Below, piece by piece: positions 34,231 through 45,542 of a DNA stretch of 64,000 nt (positions are counted from its first letter, which is position 1; every line of letters starts with the position of its first letter). Under the pieces are notes generated by a model that saw only the letters and a program-made list of their open reading frames with translations, did not search any database and was not told the DNA's origin. The translations under genes were made by a program, and so were the position numbers. The DNA comes from Schistocephalus solidus. Lineage: Eukaryota > Platyhelminthes > Cestoda > Diphyllobothriidea > Diphyllobothriidae. The stretch is taken from contig WEDG01005445.1 in assembly GCA_017591395.1 (NCBI GenBank), positions 1 through 64,000 of the forward strand. Reading direction: 5' to 3'.

Positions 34231-35789
34231 ACCTAGACTTTTCACCGACCGTAGTTAAAACCGAATTACTCCGTATAAAACCAGCCAAGTCGCCTGGGCC
34301 GGATAGAATTCCTGCATTAGCCCTAAGAGAACTTGCTAACGAACTGTGTATACCACTGTCCATCATATTCCAAAAGTCCTTTGAAGAAAGCAAACTCCCG
34401 GAAGAATGGAAGTGCGCATTCATCGCCCCGATCTATAAAGGAGGTTCACGACTCGACTGTGAAAATTACCGCCCTGTCAGTTTAACTTGCATAGCGTGCA
34501 AAATAATGGAGCGTATTATCAAGAGGCATTTAATGCGCTATCTGGAAAACAACCAAATCCTATGCGATGCCCAACACGGCTTCCGTCCAGGACGTTCCTG
34601 TCTCACGAGTGCCCTTCAGTCGCACGAGAAATGGACAAAGGTCACAGATAAGGGTCATGCAGTAGATGTTGTATTTTTTGACTTCAAAAAGGCCTTTGAT
34701 AGTGTACCACACGGGCTTCTTTTGCAGAAGATTTGGAACGTAGGAATTCAAGGAAAACTTTTCAATTGGATCAAGAGTTTCTTGTCTTTCAGAGTACAGA
34801 GAGTTGTTGTTGGAAACTCTAGCTCAGAATGGGTAAAAGTAGAAAGTGGTGTTCCACAGGGTTCTGTTTTGGGCCCCCTACTCTTCCTAATCTACGTGAA
34901 CGACTGTCTCAATGACCTAGATTGTGAAGCTGTCATGTTTGCAGATGACATTAAAATATGGACTGAAGTCAGCTGCGCTGATGACGCAAAAGGGTTACAA
35001 TCGAATATCGACAAACTAAGTGCCTGGTCGGCTAAGTGGCTTCTTAAGTTTAATGTATCCAAGTGCGTGATCCTACATCTAAGCGCCGGTCGAAAAGTAT
35101 CTCTGAGACACCAGTACTTTATTAATGGCACTGCATTAAAAGAGGTCGAAACATACAAAGATCTGGGCATGTGGACAACTGCGAATTTGATGCCCTCAGA
35201 ACACTGTAAGAAAGCAGTCCAGAAGGCAACATGTACACTACATTGGATCAGACGTGCGTTTAAAATATTCCCCCCTGATCTATTCGGAAAAGTCTATGGC
35301 GCCTTTGTGAGACCACATTTAGATTACGGAGTACCAGCTTGGATACCGTGGATGAAGAAAGATGTTGACCTCCTCGAACAGGTGCAACGGAGAGCAACGA
35401 AGATGGTTGACGGTCTTAAGACTTTACCGTACCAAGACAGATTGAAAAAGCTTGACTTATTTCCTCTTTCCTACAGGCACTTACGGTGTAGCCTGCTCTG
35501 GACATTCCGGATTATCCGGGGCCATGATTCCACCCTGAGATCGGAGGATTTCTTCGACTTTGCCTGCACAACTCATCTGCGTGGTCATCCTTACAAGGTT
35601 AATAGCGAACGCACGCGATTGAACCTCAGAAAGTTTTGTTTCAGCCAACGAGTGGTTCGACCTTGGAACTCGTTACCAAGCGAGATGGTTACCTCTGAAA
35701 GCATTATTGATTTTAAAAGAAGGCTTGATTGCATTGTATTTGACAAAAGACGACTGTCACAGCATGATTTCTTAAAACCAGCCTTTTAA
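34200..35789 (+). CDS. A2 reverse transcriptase domain (uninterrupted)
   Basis: An uninterrupted frame of about 530 codons with all RT blocks: KSPGPDRIPALALREL, NYRPVSLTCIACKIMERII, AQHGFRPGRSCLTS, VVFFDFKKAFDSVPH, SGVPQGSVLGPLLFLIYVND, catalytic FADD (34,938-34,949) in VMFADDIKIW, WLLKFNVSKC, YKDLGMWTTANL, and the thumb/C-terminus RATKMVDGL and VVRPWNSLPSEMV. In an active element it would prime on nicked DNA and copy element RNA. The stop is at 35,787-35,789, followed by a short 3' UTR. With the two upstream shifts, this is the least damaged ORF2 in the window. Confidence 0.9.
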   Translation: MSSSSTTEDLDLDFSPTVVKTELLRIKPAKSPGPDRIPALALRELANELCIPLSIIFQKSFEESKLPEEWKCAFIAPIYKGGSRLDCENYRPVSLTCIACKIMERIIKRHLMRYLENNQILCDAQHGFRPGRSCLTSALQSHEKWTKVTDKGHAVDVVFFDFKKAFDSVPHGLLLQKIWNVGIQGKLFNWIKSFLSFRVQRVVVGNSSSEWVKVESGVPQGSVLGPLLFLIYVNDCLNDLDCEAVMFADDIKIWTEVSCADDAKGLQSNIDKLSAWSAKWLLKFNVSKCVILHLSAGRKVSLRHQYFINGTALKEVETYKDLGMWTTANLMPSEHCKKAVQKATCTLHWIRRAFKIFPPDLFGKVYGAFVRPHLDYGVPAWIPWMKKDVDLLEQVQRRATKMVDGLKTLPYQDRLKKLDLFPLSYRHLRCSLLWTFRIIRGHDSTLRSEDFFDFACTTHLRGHPYKVNSERTRLNLRKFCFSQRVVRPWNSLPSEMVTSESIIDFKRRLDCIVFDKRRLSQHDFLKPAF

Positions 35790-36059
35790 AATCTTTCGGG
35801 CTCTACTTTTTCTTCCACAATGTTTCGCCTATGGCTGTGAAAACGCATTTGAAGTTATCTTATGCTTTGACTCAAACATTTTAAAATGTACAACATTTTA
35901 TATTGACTGTACATATGCAATGATAACTTAAAATTAATAGGGTCATCAAGGGCAATGCCTGTAACCCTTCAAAATATACAAAAATATACAATATGTGATT
36001 TCGAATAGAAAAATAAGACCATTTTTGAGTCTTCTGATCCAGACGGGTTGAAGTCCATA

Positions 36060-38690
36060 TTATTATTATTATTATTATTTTATTTATTGCCAGTTTACAG
36101 GCAAGGTCAAAAGGGATATATACAGTAGGGGGTCCAGCTGACAGTGAAAAAAACTCCTGATCGTTCTTTAAAGGTATTTTCAGGAGAAAAAACTGCAGCT
36201 TGTTGAACAGATTAAAGTTTAAGGACAGGGAAGTGTTGACACAGGTGCACAGTGTAGTACTTCTCCTTTCGGTGTTGTGGATCTGGTCTTCTGTACTAGC
36301 AGCAAGTATGCCGGCGAGCGGCTGCTAGCTGTAGACTGAGGACTGCAGAGCCAGCAATATTGCCTTCAGCATGAAGTCCGGCATAGGATTCAGAGTCCGT
36401 GGACGCCATCAGAACGGAAAAAGAGCTTCCAGAGAATCAGCACCCAAAAATTCGCGGAAGGTGTCCTGAATGTAGAAAAACTAGTGACAGCTCTCGTAAA
36501 CAAAGGATAGTTTTGCTGAATTTTAATACTTCTGGGTAGTTTATTCCAGATTGCTATAGCATTTACCGAAAAAAACTGACGGTATTTAACGGTGCGTGCC
36601 AAAGGAAGAAATAAGAATACATCTCTATGATTGGTGCGCCGACAGTGGTCGAGCTGCCTCAGGGATGTAAGGGGTTAAAGGTAAAACCGTTTAAAAGCTT
36701 GAACAGTAAAAATAGTCCCTTCTGTAATCTACGAAGCCACAACGGGTCGAGGCTTGTGAGCTCACAGCGTTGTTGGTAGGACAAGTTTCTGTGCTCTGAA
36801 GTAATAACTCTTTTTAGTAAAGAAGTGCTGGACTGATTCTATCTTCCTCCGTTCACTCGCGTGCAGAAGGCTAAATAGAAACGAGCAGTATTCCAGACTA
36901 GGTCTGACATACATTTTATAAAGGCTGGTCCTAATATTGAGGGTTTTAAAATTTCTGAGAATAAACCCAGTGGTTTGGCGTGCTTTAGAGACAATCAGGG
37001 CGCAGTGCTCTGACAGATTAAGACTACTAGAATATGATATGCCCAGATCCGTTATAAACCCGGGCACATTTAAGTCATGACCGTCTATGCTTAGATGAGG
37101 CTGATGGTTGTCACAACTAACCATAACGGAGCATTTGTGCCAAGAGAGCGAAAGGCGCCATGTGCGACACCACTGAGCGAAGGCTTGAAGATCCTTTTTA
37201 AGAGCTCAAGCACAATGTGGCGATCGACCGGTTTTATAACGATAGGCAACTTTTAAATCATCAGCGTACATAAAGGGCCTACCATACTGAAAACAATCAG
37301 GAACATCGTTCACAAAAAGGCAAAATAGAAGCGGGCCGAGTACACTACCCTGAATAACGCCACTCCTCACGTGCGTGGGGTTGGAGATAACATCGGAAAT
37401 TTTTACCCGTTGTGCGCGATCATTCAAATAGGAGGATATTAAGTTCAGAAGCTTGTTACCTATGCCGAAGGAGGTAAGTTTCAGCAGGAGGAGATCGTGG
37501 TCAACACGATCAAAAAGCCTTCGTGAAGTCGAAATAAACGGTGTAAATTGCAAAACCACTATCTCTAGATTGTAGCACATGATCAAAGTAAGAGAGCTGG
37601 CAGGTGTCACAAGATCTTTTTCGAGAAACCCATGCTGAGCCGCATTAAGTAGGTTATTCTCTGTTAGGTGACGCATCAACTTGTCTTTAATCAAGGTCTC
37701 TAATATCTTCGAGGCTGCTGGCAGTGTATTTATTGGCCTAAAGTCGTCAAATGACGTAGTTCTGCCGTGTTTGGGTATAGGCAAAATGTGCGATTCCTTC
37801 CATAAAATAGGGAAGGTTTCACTTTCAAGAGCAAAGATTGAATATCTTATACAGAAGTGACGGAAATATATCATTTGCATCCGCCTTTAGAACGCTGACC
37901 GGGACGCCATCTGGTCCAGGACTGTAAGATTGGCGAGAACGCCGAATGGCTACGGTTACGTCCCAGAGGGTAAACGTTATGTTTTCGAGGACGTTACCTG
38001 TCCAAACCCGGACGTTTGGAAAGGGGGCGACCGAATGTTCACTGAAAGTTCTAGACAAGAAAGCATTGAAGCTATCAGCCGTCAACTTAGCGTCAGCTAT
38101 AGGGTTTCAAAAGCATCTCGAAGTACAGGGTACTGAGTTTTTCTCTGCGATTTTACAGTCCGCGAAAAGAGTTTTTGCAACATTGTACGAAGGGTTTTCG
38201 GCAAAGTTAACCTCTTCAGCCAGTCGCTTTTTCTTCGGAGAGCCTCTTAGCCTGTTCAAAGATTTGCTGGATCAATGGCAGGACGGAAGTGTCATTTAGT
38301 CGATGAAAACGACGCGAGAGTCTACGCAATCTACGGCGGAAAGGTAAAGGGAGGTAGACTTCATCCTTGACATTAATTATTTTCTTACGAGGAACAAAAA
38401 CGAGAAATGAGTGGACCTAGAACTTGGTAGAATGTATCAGTACAAACATTCACATCCAAACATAGAAAGAAGTTAGTCCAATCGTGGGAATTAAGATGTG
38501 TTAGTAATTCCCCCATATTTGCTGATCGGAAATCGTGGAAAAAGCTATATTTTTTTGAAAACGTTTCATCAGCCTCGATTTCTAGTGAAGAAGCAACTAT
38601 AGCATGGTCTGAACTCCCAAGTGTATATTTCCATATATGAGCCTTGAATGCCATCAACATTGGATAAGGATCTTGTAAAGCATCTTTGAA
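36060..38690 (-). mobile_element. Family B retrotransposon (EEP end, RT, 3' end)
   Basis: Minus strand: LGSSDHAIVASSLEIEADET (EEP end), SANMGELLTHLNSHDWTNFF, YSPGPDGVPVSVLKADAND, PIPKHGRTTSFDDFRPINTL, KILETLIKDKLMRHLTENNL, RLFDRVDHDLLLLKL, SGVIQGSVLGPLLFCLFVND, MYADDLKVAYRYK (YADD catalytic motif), and RQFFSVNAIAIWNKLPRSI. The 3' end at 36,060-36,100 carries AGGCAA...TTTATTGCC and an ATT microsatellite. Frame breaks near 37,560 and 37,830. Confidence 0.85.
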
Positions 38691-40240
38691 TGTTTTTCAG
38701 TTTCTTTCGGCTGTCTGAGGGCATAAGGCCAAAGAAAATTGATCAGTAATCCAGGTGAGGTACAACGTACATTTTATATAGTTGTTTCTTTAGGGCAGGT
38801 GAGCAGAAAGTTTTATAAATGAATTCACAGTCTAGTGGATTTTGGTGACATTTGTTTAACGTGGGAAGATGAATCAAGAGTATTGATATAGCTAAGACCT
38901 AGGTCTTTTATTGATGTTGTCTCGGTTATTTCCGGATTTTTGAAAATTATGTGAGGTTGTTTTTGTGGACCAAAAATCAGGAGAGGACATTTACTTGGAG
39001 AGAATGGAATTTGCCATTATTGAGTACTCCATTCGCTTAGTTTTTAAGATAATTTTCATTCGTTCTATACATACTGGCTACTATATGCTTGTTATATGCA
39101 TGTGCAAGTTTAAAGTTGTCCGCATATAAAAATGTTTAAGATGACCTTGATATAGAGGATAAGTCGTGAATGTATATAAGAAATAGGAGGGGACCTAGGA
39201 TAGTCCCCTGAAGTACTCCTCTACTAATATGAGATGGTTCTGAGACCACGTTTCGAGTTTTTACTACCTGATATCGGCTTTGAAGGTAAGATTTTAGATT
39301 TTAGACTTATTAGCTTCACTAGAAGCCTTTTATGGGGGGACTTTATCGAACACATTTTTAAAGGTCAAAGTATATCGCAGCCACCGTGTTTCCATCATCT
39401 ATGTTACTTGAAACGAATTGAAGGAAGGTGAGATGGCAGAACTGACATGACTTTTTAGGTAAAAAGGCGTGTTAAGAGGAAGGTTTGAGGTAAGCGTTTG
39501 TTAGATATTTTAACATTTGGTTCGAAATTATTTCTTGTAAGATTGTTGCTATTACCGCTGTTCGGTGAACACCACGATACCTTTGTGTATCAGACCGGTT
39601 CCCGTTTTTAAAGATTGGTGTAATGCTTGAGTTTTTCCTGATTTCTGGATACATACCATTCGACTAGAGTAAGGAGAATAGACTAGACAGCAGTGTTACA
39701 GCATAAAGCAGTTACTTCAGCATGCAAGGTGGGATTTTATCCGTTCTATAAGAGGTGGAATTAGAAAGTTGTCTGATAGCTTTTTTGACGGTTTCTTCGC
39801 TAAAACAGATCTCATTGAGGGTAAATGCTGTCATGTATGTTGGTTGTGGAATTGGCTCCTCCTCAACTGAATAGTTGACTGAGAAGTACTTATTGAATTA
39901 ATTTGCTATTTCGCTATCGTCCGTTATTATTTGTCCTGCGTCATCAATCATGAGTTGAGGACCTGTTTTAGACTAGCATTTATTTGTTTCCGAAAGATCT
40001 GGGCTGTTTTTTTTCGGAGGACTCTATTGCCCGGCGTTCCGCTGCTATGTTTCTATTTGTTTCCATTTTTTCAACTAGATCATGAATTTCCCTAATTCGT
40101 CTGAGTGTGGATAAGTAACTAACTGAGGGATCGTGAAGTTGTAATTTAAGTTTGTTTAGCCTCTTGTAAAGGGAGTTAGGAATTTGTGACTTATGCAAGG
40201 ATCTCTCATCTATTAAGATATCTTCGTATATGCACAACTC
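38691..40240 (-). mobile_element. Family C retrotransposon (linker and RT)
   Basis: Minus strand: LHKSQIPNSLYKRLNKLKLQ, MYPEIRKNSSITPIFKNGNR, RYRGVHRTAVIATILQEII, then decayed palm (YADNFKLAHAYNK, with the catalytic YADD changed to YADN), FSPSKCPLLIFG and KDLGLSYI. It ends where plus-strand family D begins at about 40,250. Confidence 0.68.
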
Positions 40241-40249
40241 TCACCTATC

Positions 40250-41265
40250 GTTCTGGGTCCCATTTTGTTTCTGATATACGTGAACGACTGCCTTGATTGT
40301 CTGACATGCGAGAAGGTAATGTTCGCTGACGATCCGAAGTTATTGAACTCGATTGAAAAACCTGAGGATGCGCAGAACTTACAACAAAACTTAGATCGCT
40401 TGCAAACATGGTGTGATGAGTGGCTGCTGAACCTTAATCTTATCAAATGCCAAATAATCCGACTGCGGTCAAGTTCCAGAAGGATGATTAGGTTTGAAAC
40501 CAGTACTTCATCAGAGGTAAGTATTCTAAAGGACTTGGGTATATGGATAACACCAACTCTCAAACCATCGTCGCACTGTGCGAATATCGCAAAGAAAGCT
40601 ATGTGTATCTTAGGCGCAATCAGGAGGTACTTCGTTAATTTTGACGGAGAGCTTTTTGGGCGCGTGTTTGGAACATTTATCCGGCTGGTGTTGGAATATT
40701 GCGTTCAGGCGAGGCGCCCTTGGACGAAACATGACTATGCTCTGCTGGAGAAAGTTCAACGGAGGGCAACGAATCTAGTCAGAGGATTGGAATGCCTACC
40801 CTATGAGGGCCGCCTAGAAAGACTTAAAATGTTTCCTTTCACTTATAGGCAATACAGAGGGGGATAGGATCTTAGTCTTCAAACTGGTCAGAGGAGTTGA
40901 TTGTGCTCTTCAGATGGCCAACTTTTATGAATTGGCAAACATGACAAGTCTCCGAGGTCACCAATACCAACTGAAAAGAAATCACGCCAAACTTGAAGTG
41001 CGGGCCAACTTCTTTTCCCAACGGGTGATTGAAGAATGGAACAAACTGCCAGCTTCGGTTGTTCAGGCTGAAACTGTTGAAATGTTTAAAAGAAGACTTG
41101 ATGCATTTTTACTTGATGGATATATATTGAGTCGACAGCAATGATCGATATGCTAAAGCGACTATCGCAATGTGACATTTGCTTGTTTTGCTAGCGTCTA
41201 TCTGTAAATAGGGTTTTCAAAGGCTCTGCCTATCTCCCTTATATATACTGAATTATATTATCAAT
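40250..41265 (+). mobile_element. Family D retrotransposon, 3' third (copy 4)
   Basis: Starts inside the RT palm (LGPILFLIYVND, MFADDPKLL) and runs through QTWCDEWLLNLNLIKCQ, LKDLGIWITPTLKPSSH, ATNLVRGLECLPYEGRL and WNKLPASVVQAETVEMFKRR to the D 3' terminus. Very close to 24,890-25,920, but with an internal deletion of about 25 bp around 40,500-40,520 and fewer stops. Confidence 0.85.
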
Positions 41266-41519
41266 TTCTACTACGTTCCAACGTTACCCTATTACTGTAC
41301 TGGCACGTAGGGAAGTTATCAAATGCAGTGCATTTGCGCCGCAAATCGTCTTTTGAATATTTCTTACTTATTTGTATCAATTTCTATGCTACGGAGGCAT
41401 GAGGGGGAAAATTAAGCGTTTTTTACAGGAGCACGCCTGATGGACGATAATGATTTTTATGCGAAATCTTAAGAGAAAAATTGAGGGCTGTTCTGCATAA
41501 TTCTGTATGTACAAAGGAG

Positions 41520-43095
41520 ATAAGCACAGCCTTTAAAAGCCCTTTTTACAGATAGACGCTATCAAAAATAGATGTTTAAGGGGCAATAGGCGTAGAGTAT
41601 ACCGGTCTTTGATGTCAACTTAATGTATACTCGTCAAGTAAAAATTAATCAAGTCTTCTTTGAAAAATCGCAACGCTCCCAACCAGAAAAACCGAAGTAA
41701 GCAATTTGTTCACTTCTTTAATCACTCGGTTGGAAAAAAAGTTGCCCCGCACTTCCAGTTGGGCGTTATTTGTTTTCCTTTTATATTGGTGACTAAGGAG
41801 ATTTATCGTTTTCGCAAATTCAAGAAATCGGCTACTTGAATAGGACAGTCAACTCCTCTGACAAATCTGAAGACAAAGATCATATCTCTCTGTATTGACT
41901 ATAAGAGAGAGGGAAAACATTGAAGTCTTTCTAATTGGGCCTCATAGAGTAGGCATTATTATTCACTGGCTATTTCGAACTTTATCCAACAGAGCCTAAT
42001 CTTGCTTCGTCCAGCGGCGCCACGCCTGAACGCAATATAATAACACCAGCCAGACAAATGTTCCAAACACGCGACCAGAAAGCTCTTCGTCAAAATTAAG
42101 GAAGAACCTCCTGATCGATCCCAAGATACATATAACCTTCTTTGCGCGTTTTCTAGCTTTTCCATCGAAGTTCATAACTTCAGATCATCAGTGTAGATGA
42201 CCTTATCACACGTTAGACAATCATGGAAGCCGTTTGCGAATATCAGAAGAAGAATGGGACCCAGAATGTTCCTCAGCGGAATCCCACTGTAAACTGTGCC
42301 CAGTGGGACGTGGCGTCACCAATGCAAACACGTTGGCACCTGCCTATGAGAAAGCCGGCCAACAAATTGAGAAGTTGCCAGTCACACCCATTTGACACAG
42401 CCTCATATCAGAAATCCGTGTGGAACCCTGTCAAAAACTTTGCTTAAGTCAATGTAGACCACATCGACTGACAAGTACATTTCTAATGATATCATCCAGC
42501 TTTCCATGAATATAAAGCCGGATCGACCAAATTCAAAATCCATGTTGATATGAACTAAGCAAGTTGTTCTCTTAAATATGCCTCATCAGTTCCGTTTTGA
42601 TTATCTTCTTTATAATTTTGCAACATATACTTGCGTGACTGACTGGCTGTAAGCTATTTTGGGATATTCTCTCACACGATTTATAGATGGGGGTTATTTT
42701 GGCTAGCTTCCACTCCGTAGGCAGAATCCCAGCTCCATCAAACTTTTAAAGAACTTGGAGAGTGAAGAGGCCAGCTGGTCGGTGAGTTCATTCGAAACCT
42801 TTGCGCATATACCACCCAGGCCAGGCGATTTAGTGGGCTGTAGCTGTTTCAGAGGTTTCCTTATTATATCTGTTCGGAATGTCACCGCGCTTATTTTATC
42901 TATAGGTGTGGCAATATTTTGGTGTTCTTCCTAGTCTATAGGTGGTGCCTCTGTATACACAAACATAAAAAATTGGATAAAAGGTTGGTCTTATCAGATT
43001 TAATGGTAACCTTACTTCTCTGATAGTCTTTTAGGTAGGGAATGGAGTCCCGATTTTGTTTTGCCTTACTCGTGTTAAAAAAATACAAGTAAAAT
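41520..43095 (-). mobile_element. Family D retrotransposon, RT (copy 5, inverted)
   Basis: Minus strand: TSKAKQNRDSIPYLKDYQ, DKTNLLSNF, PLKQLQPTKSPGLGGICAKV, SNELTDQLASSLSKFF, and at the other end the reverse of TAGCGTCTATCTGTAAA near 41,540. The palm and SGVPQG regions are recognisable at about 42,220-42,480 but full of stops. It is more diverged than copies 3 and 4. Confidence 0.75.
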
Positions 43096-43702
43096 GCAAC
43101 CAAATACGGGAAAATTGTCACTAAAGCAGTTTGTGGCCCAATGAATGCAAACCCAAAGCTACCTTATTGAATTACTTCACCATCTTCGATCAGAATACAA
43201 CCCACATTTACCCTCGAAATGGTGAAAAAATGTCTTACTGATACATTAATTCACTAAACAGAAAAAGAGTTGGGGCTGGTAGTAAGCACAAGCTCCTATA
43301 GAACTATATTTACGTTTAAATGGTAGGGGCTTAACACGATGGAAGCCTAGGAGCAGTGTTTTGACAAACAGAAGATGCTATAGCCGATTTCCCTATGGTT
43401 CTGTTGTTCGTTCTTTTAATGCGTACTTTTCATGCGTTTTCATGCGTTTTCATCGTTTGGACGCTCGGAGTACATGGTAGTTACCCTCAAGGAAAAGTGA
43501 ATGTGCAAGAGTTCAAGTTCGATGGTTTACCCAAAGCTCATAGTTTAATTCCAGTATGCAATTGAGTTACTCTTTGAGAGATTACCCCCAATTGAGAAGC
43601 CTAGATAAAAATACTGCTCTAAAAATGGAGTTAGAGTGATCAACAGTCTGGCGGGTTTACGTATGCGTATTATTATGACCCAGCCTGATACCTAGAATAC
43701 AC
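43096..43702. other. Unassigned stretch with a short tandem repeat
   Basis: At about 43,419-43,458 CATGCGTTTT is repeated with variation. A leading plus-strand string (EFKFDGLPKAHSL) near 43,510 precedes the orphan frame but in a broken reading frame. Nothing else recognised. Confidence 0.35.
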
Positions 43703-44212
43703 ATGAAGCGTATGCTTGGCCATCGGTTGTTCCAAACCCCAACACGACAGAGAACGAGAATACGATTGGCCACGAGAAAATGTATTCAAACCCTGCAAGT
43801 CCTTCTCACTGAAAAGCTACATGTACTTATGGCATACCATTCAGATTGGCTATATTGTATCCAATCTGCTACAGGGGAAAGTTCTAAAGGAGTCAAACAA
43901 TTTCTGGCAGACATAGACCAATCAGATTTGACGGGAGCACGGTGGCGACAGGCAATGCGGGACATTGTTGACCGCACGCTTAGGGCATATGGCGTGGGAA
44001 ACGCGCGCACGTGCGTTATTGTGAGATCGACTGTTCGTGGGAATGTGGACATTCCCAACAATTATGAATCGAGAATGAATTTTAGGGTTTTATATGAATT
44101 TTCACGTCAGTACTTACGCACAACATTTTCGGCAAACAATGCCCCCAGCTACAGATTATCAAGATACGATCCCTTATTCGATGACTTAAGTGATCCAAAA
44201 AGGGATCGTTAA
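43703..44212 (+). CDS. Orphan ORF, 169 aa, unknown protein
   Basis: An uninterrupted plus-strand frame unlike its decayed neighbours. The N-terminal 40 residues are Arg-rich (RLFQTPTRQRTRIRLATRK), followed by a short hydrophobic helix (LHVLMAYHSDWLYC), then a globular-looking part with DIDQSDLTGARWRQAMRDIV, TCVIVRSTVRGNVDIPNNYE and FRVLYEFSRQYLRTTF, ending in acidic/basic DPLFDDLSDPKRDR. I do not recognise the family and no second copy is seen in the window. A perfect inverted repeat begins two bases after the stop. It could be a captured gene, an exon of a spliced gene, an ORF of an unrecognised mobile element, or a fragment of an old integrated sequence. Confidence 0.45.
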   Translation: MKRMLGHRLFQTPTRQRTRIRLATRKCIQTLQVLLTEKLHVLMAYHSDWLYCIQSATGESSKGVKQFLADIDQSDLTGARWRQAMRDIVDRTLRAYGVGNARTCVIVRSTVRGNVDIPNNYESRMNFRVLYEFSRQYLRTTFSANNAPSYRLSRYDPLFDDLSDPKRDR

Positions 44213-44213
44213 T

Positions 44214-44237
44214 CAGAATACACAACTGTGTATTCTG
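44214..44237. repeat. Perfect 11-bp inverted repeat after the orphan ORF
   Basis: CAGAATACACA, two bases (AC), then TGTGTATTCTG. The arms match perfectly. It lies immediately 3' of the stop codon at 44,210-44,212, so a transcript could fold into a hairpin there. Confidence 0.9.
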
Positions 44238-45184
44238 AGTTACCAGCTAAAAATTTATTGAAACATTGATGGCCATTTGGGCCACTGCCCGTCCCTACCC
44301 AGGACAGTTCTGCGGCCGATCGCGTGTAACGGAACGGTTCATTAGAGAATTTAGCAGTCGCTAACAAATTGTTTCTGTTAACCGGTTGCAGATAGGTCAT
44401 ACATATCCCTCCACACCAAAGGCAGCAGTTAAATCTCGCCTATCTACGAGCAGACTCTAACGTTCATGTGCTCCCGCTCATTTCATGCATTCACATCATA
44501 TGCGGTGATCGCCTTGTGCCTTCGCTTCAGCAGTTCAACTTTTTATTCTGTGATTGACAGTATAGGGTAATTTGTAATTAACCGAATTTGTCAACATAAG
44601 TTGGCTAATTATGGAGTCAAATTGAATGTGTGTCCGCTTTTCAGGGAGTTTCATAACCAGTATACATTTGTTAATACCACGCAAATTTACACCGCAGCAG
44701 CGTGGCAACATTTTTACATCCAGAAAAGATATCTCGCTCAGACATGAACAGTGAACAGGTGGCGATTTATTCGGAATGTCGCATTTCAAAATTTTTAGCA
44801 AAGCGTCCTCCATTTATTGTGACCAGAATTCCAATCAAACGATACCAAGAGAGAGAGAGAAATAGAGAGGGAGGGGGCTGAAGAGAACATTCGTAAAATG
44901 CGTTTTAAAATGGGCATATTTTTTAAGCAAAGCTAGAAAAAAAACGAAAGGAGAATAAGGAAGGAGAGGGATAATGCAGGCATCTAAAGATAAGTGATCT
45001 TAAATTTTCGCAAAAATTAACCGCTAACTTAGCGTAAATCAATCTGAACTACATTTTGTAGGTGCCGAACGAAAGTTGATAAGAAACTTTGTGTCAAAGT
45101 TCATCAGCCACAGCAGGATAACCGCGTTATCTTAATTTAACTTCAAACAAGCGTTCAGTATTTTAGAGAGGGGAATGAGGTGTG
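44238..45184. other. Unassigned stretch
   Basis: No gene recognised. A GA-rich run lies at 44,848-44,880. Short frames on both strands show no motif. Confidence 0.35.
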
Positions 45185-45542
45185 TTATGGGAACGTAACC
45201 GACGAGTGTAATGTAAAAAATTCGAATTTTGATGAAAAGGATTTCCACAGGAAGAAATAAGAAGAAAGTTTATGACAGAGTGACACCAAGATACCGGAAA
45301 GATGACATTTCATCGAGAAGAATGTAAAAGGATACACGAATGGTGAAGGGTTGCAGTCGAACCACATGCCTGAACTGATTTTTGATAATTAAGCAGAAAA
45401 CCATTTTCCAACGAACATACAGAGACATGATCCAAACCATCCTTCGGAACTTGGAGATCATATTTACATTTAACAGGACGGCCAAAAACCATATCCTCAG
45501 CACACTTAAAACAGGGAAAATCGTTGAGAAATTACCGCTCAT
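45185..45542 (-). mobile_element. Very decayed RT fragment
   Basis: Across two minus frames: KDGLDHVSVCSLENGFLLNYQKSVQ-like sequence and SSFRYLGVTLS. The pairing of a W/C..NG(L/F)LLN..K block with a later FRYLGVTLS block is the RT palm-to-thumb spacing of non-LTR elements. No catalytic motif remains. Confidence 0.4.

Larger units (their letters stand above)
32716..35990 (+). mobile_element. Element A2: CR1-like retrotransposon, best-preserved ORF2
   Basis: Starts inside the ORF1 C-terminus (FFQPDYEPRERLKMRELRKEL), contains all of ORF2 with two frameshifts, and ends with GGGTCATCAAGGGCAATGCC and an AAAATATAC-type tail at about 35,970-35,990. It is 5'-truncated. Its ORF1 C-terminal block matches families A and D. 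Confidence 0.85.

Noticed and set aside
44209..44400. Bacterial-style Rho-independent terminator at the hairpin
   Set aside because: No T-run follows the hairpin, and the window is clearly eukaryotic.
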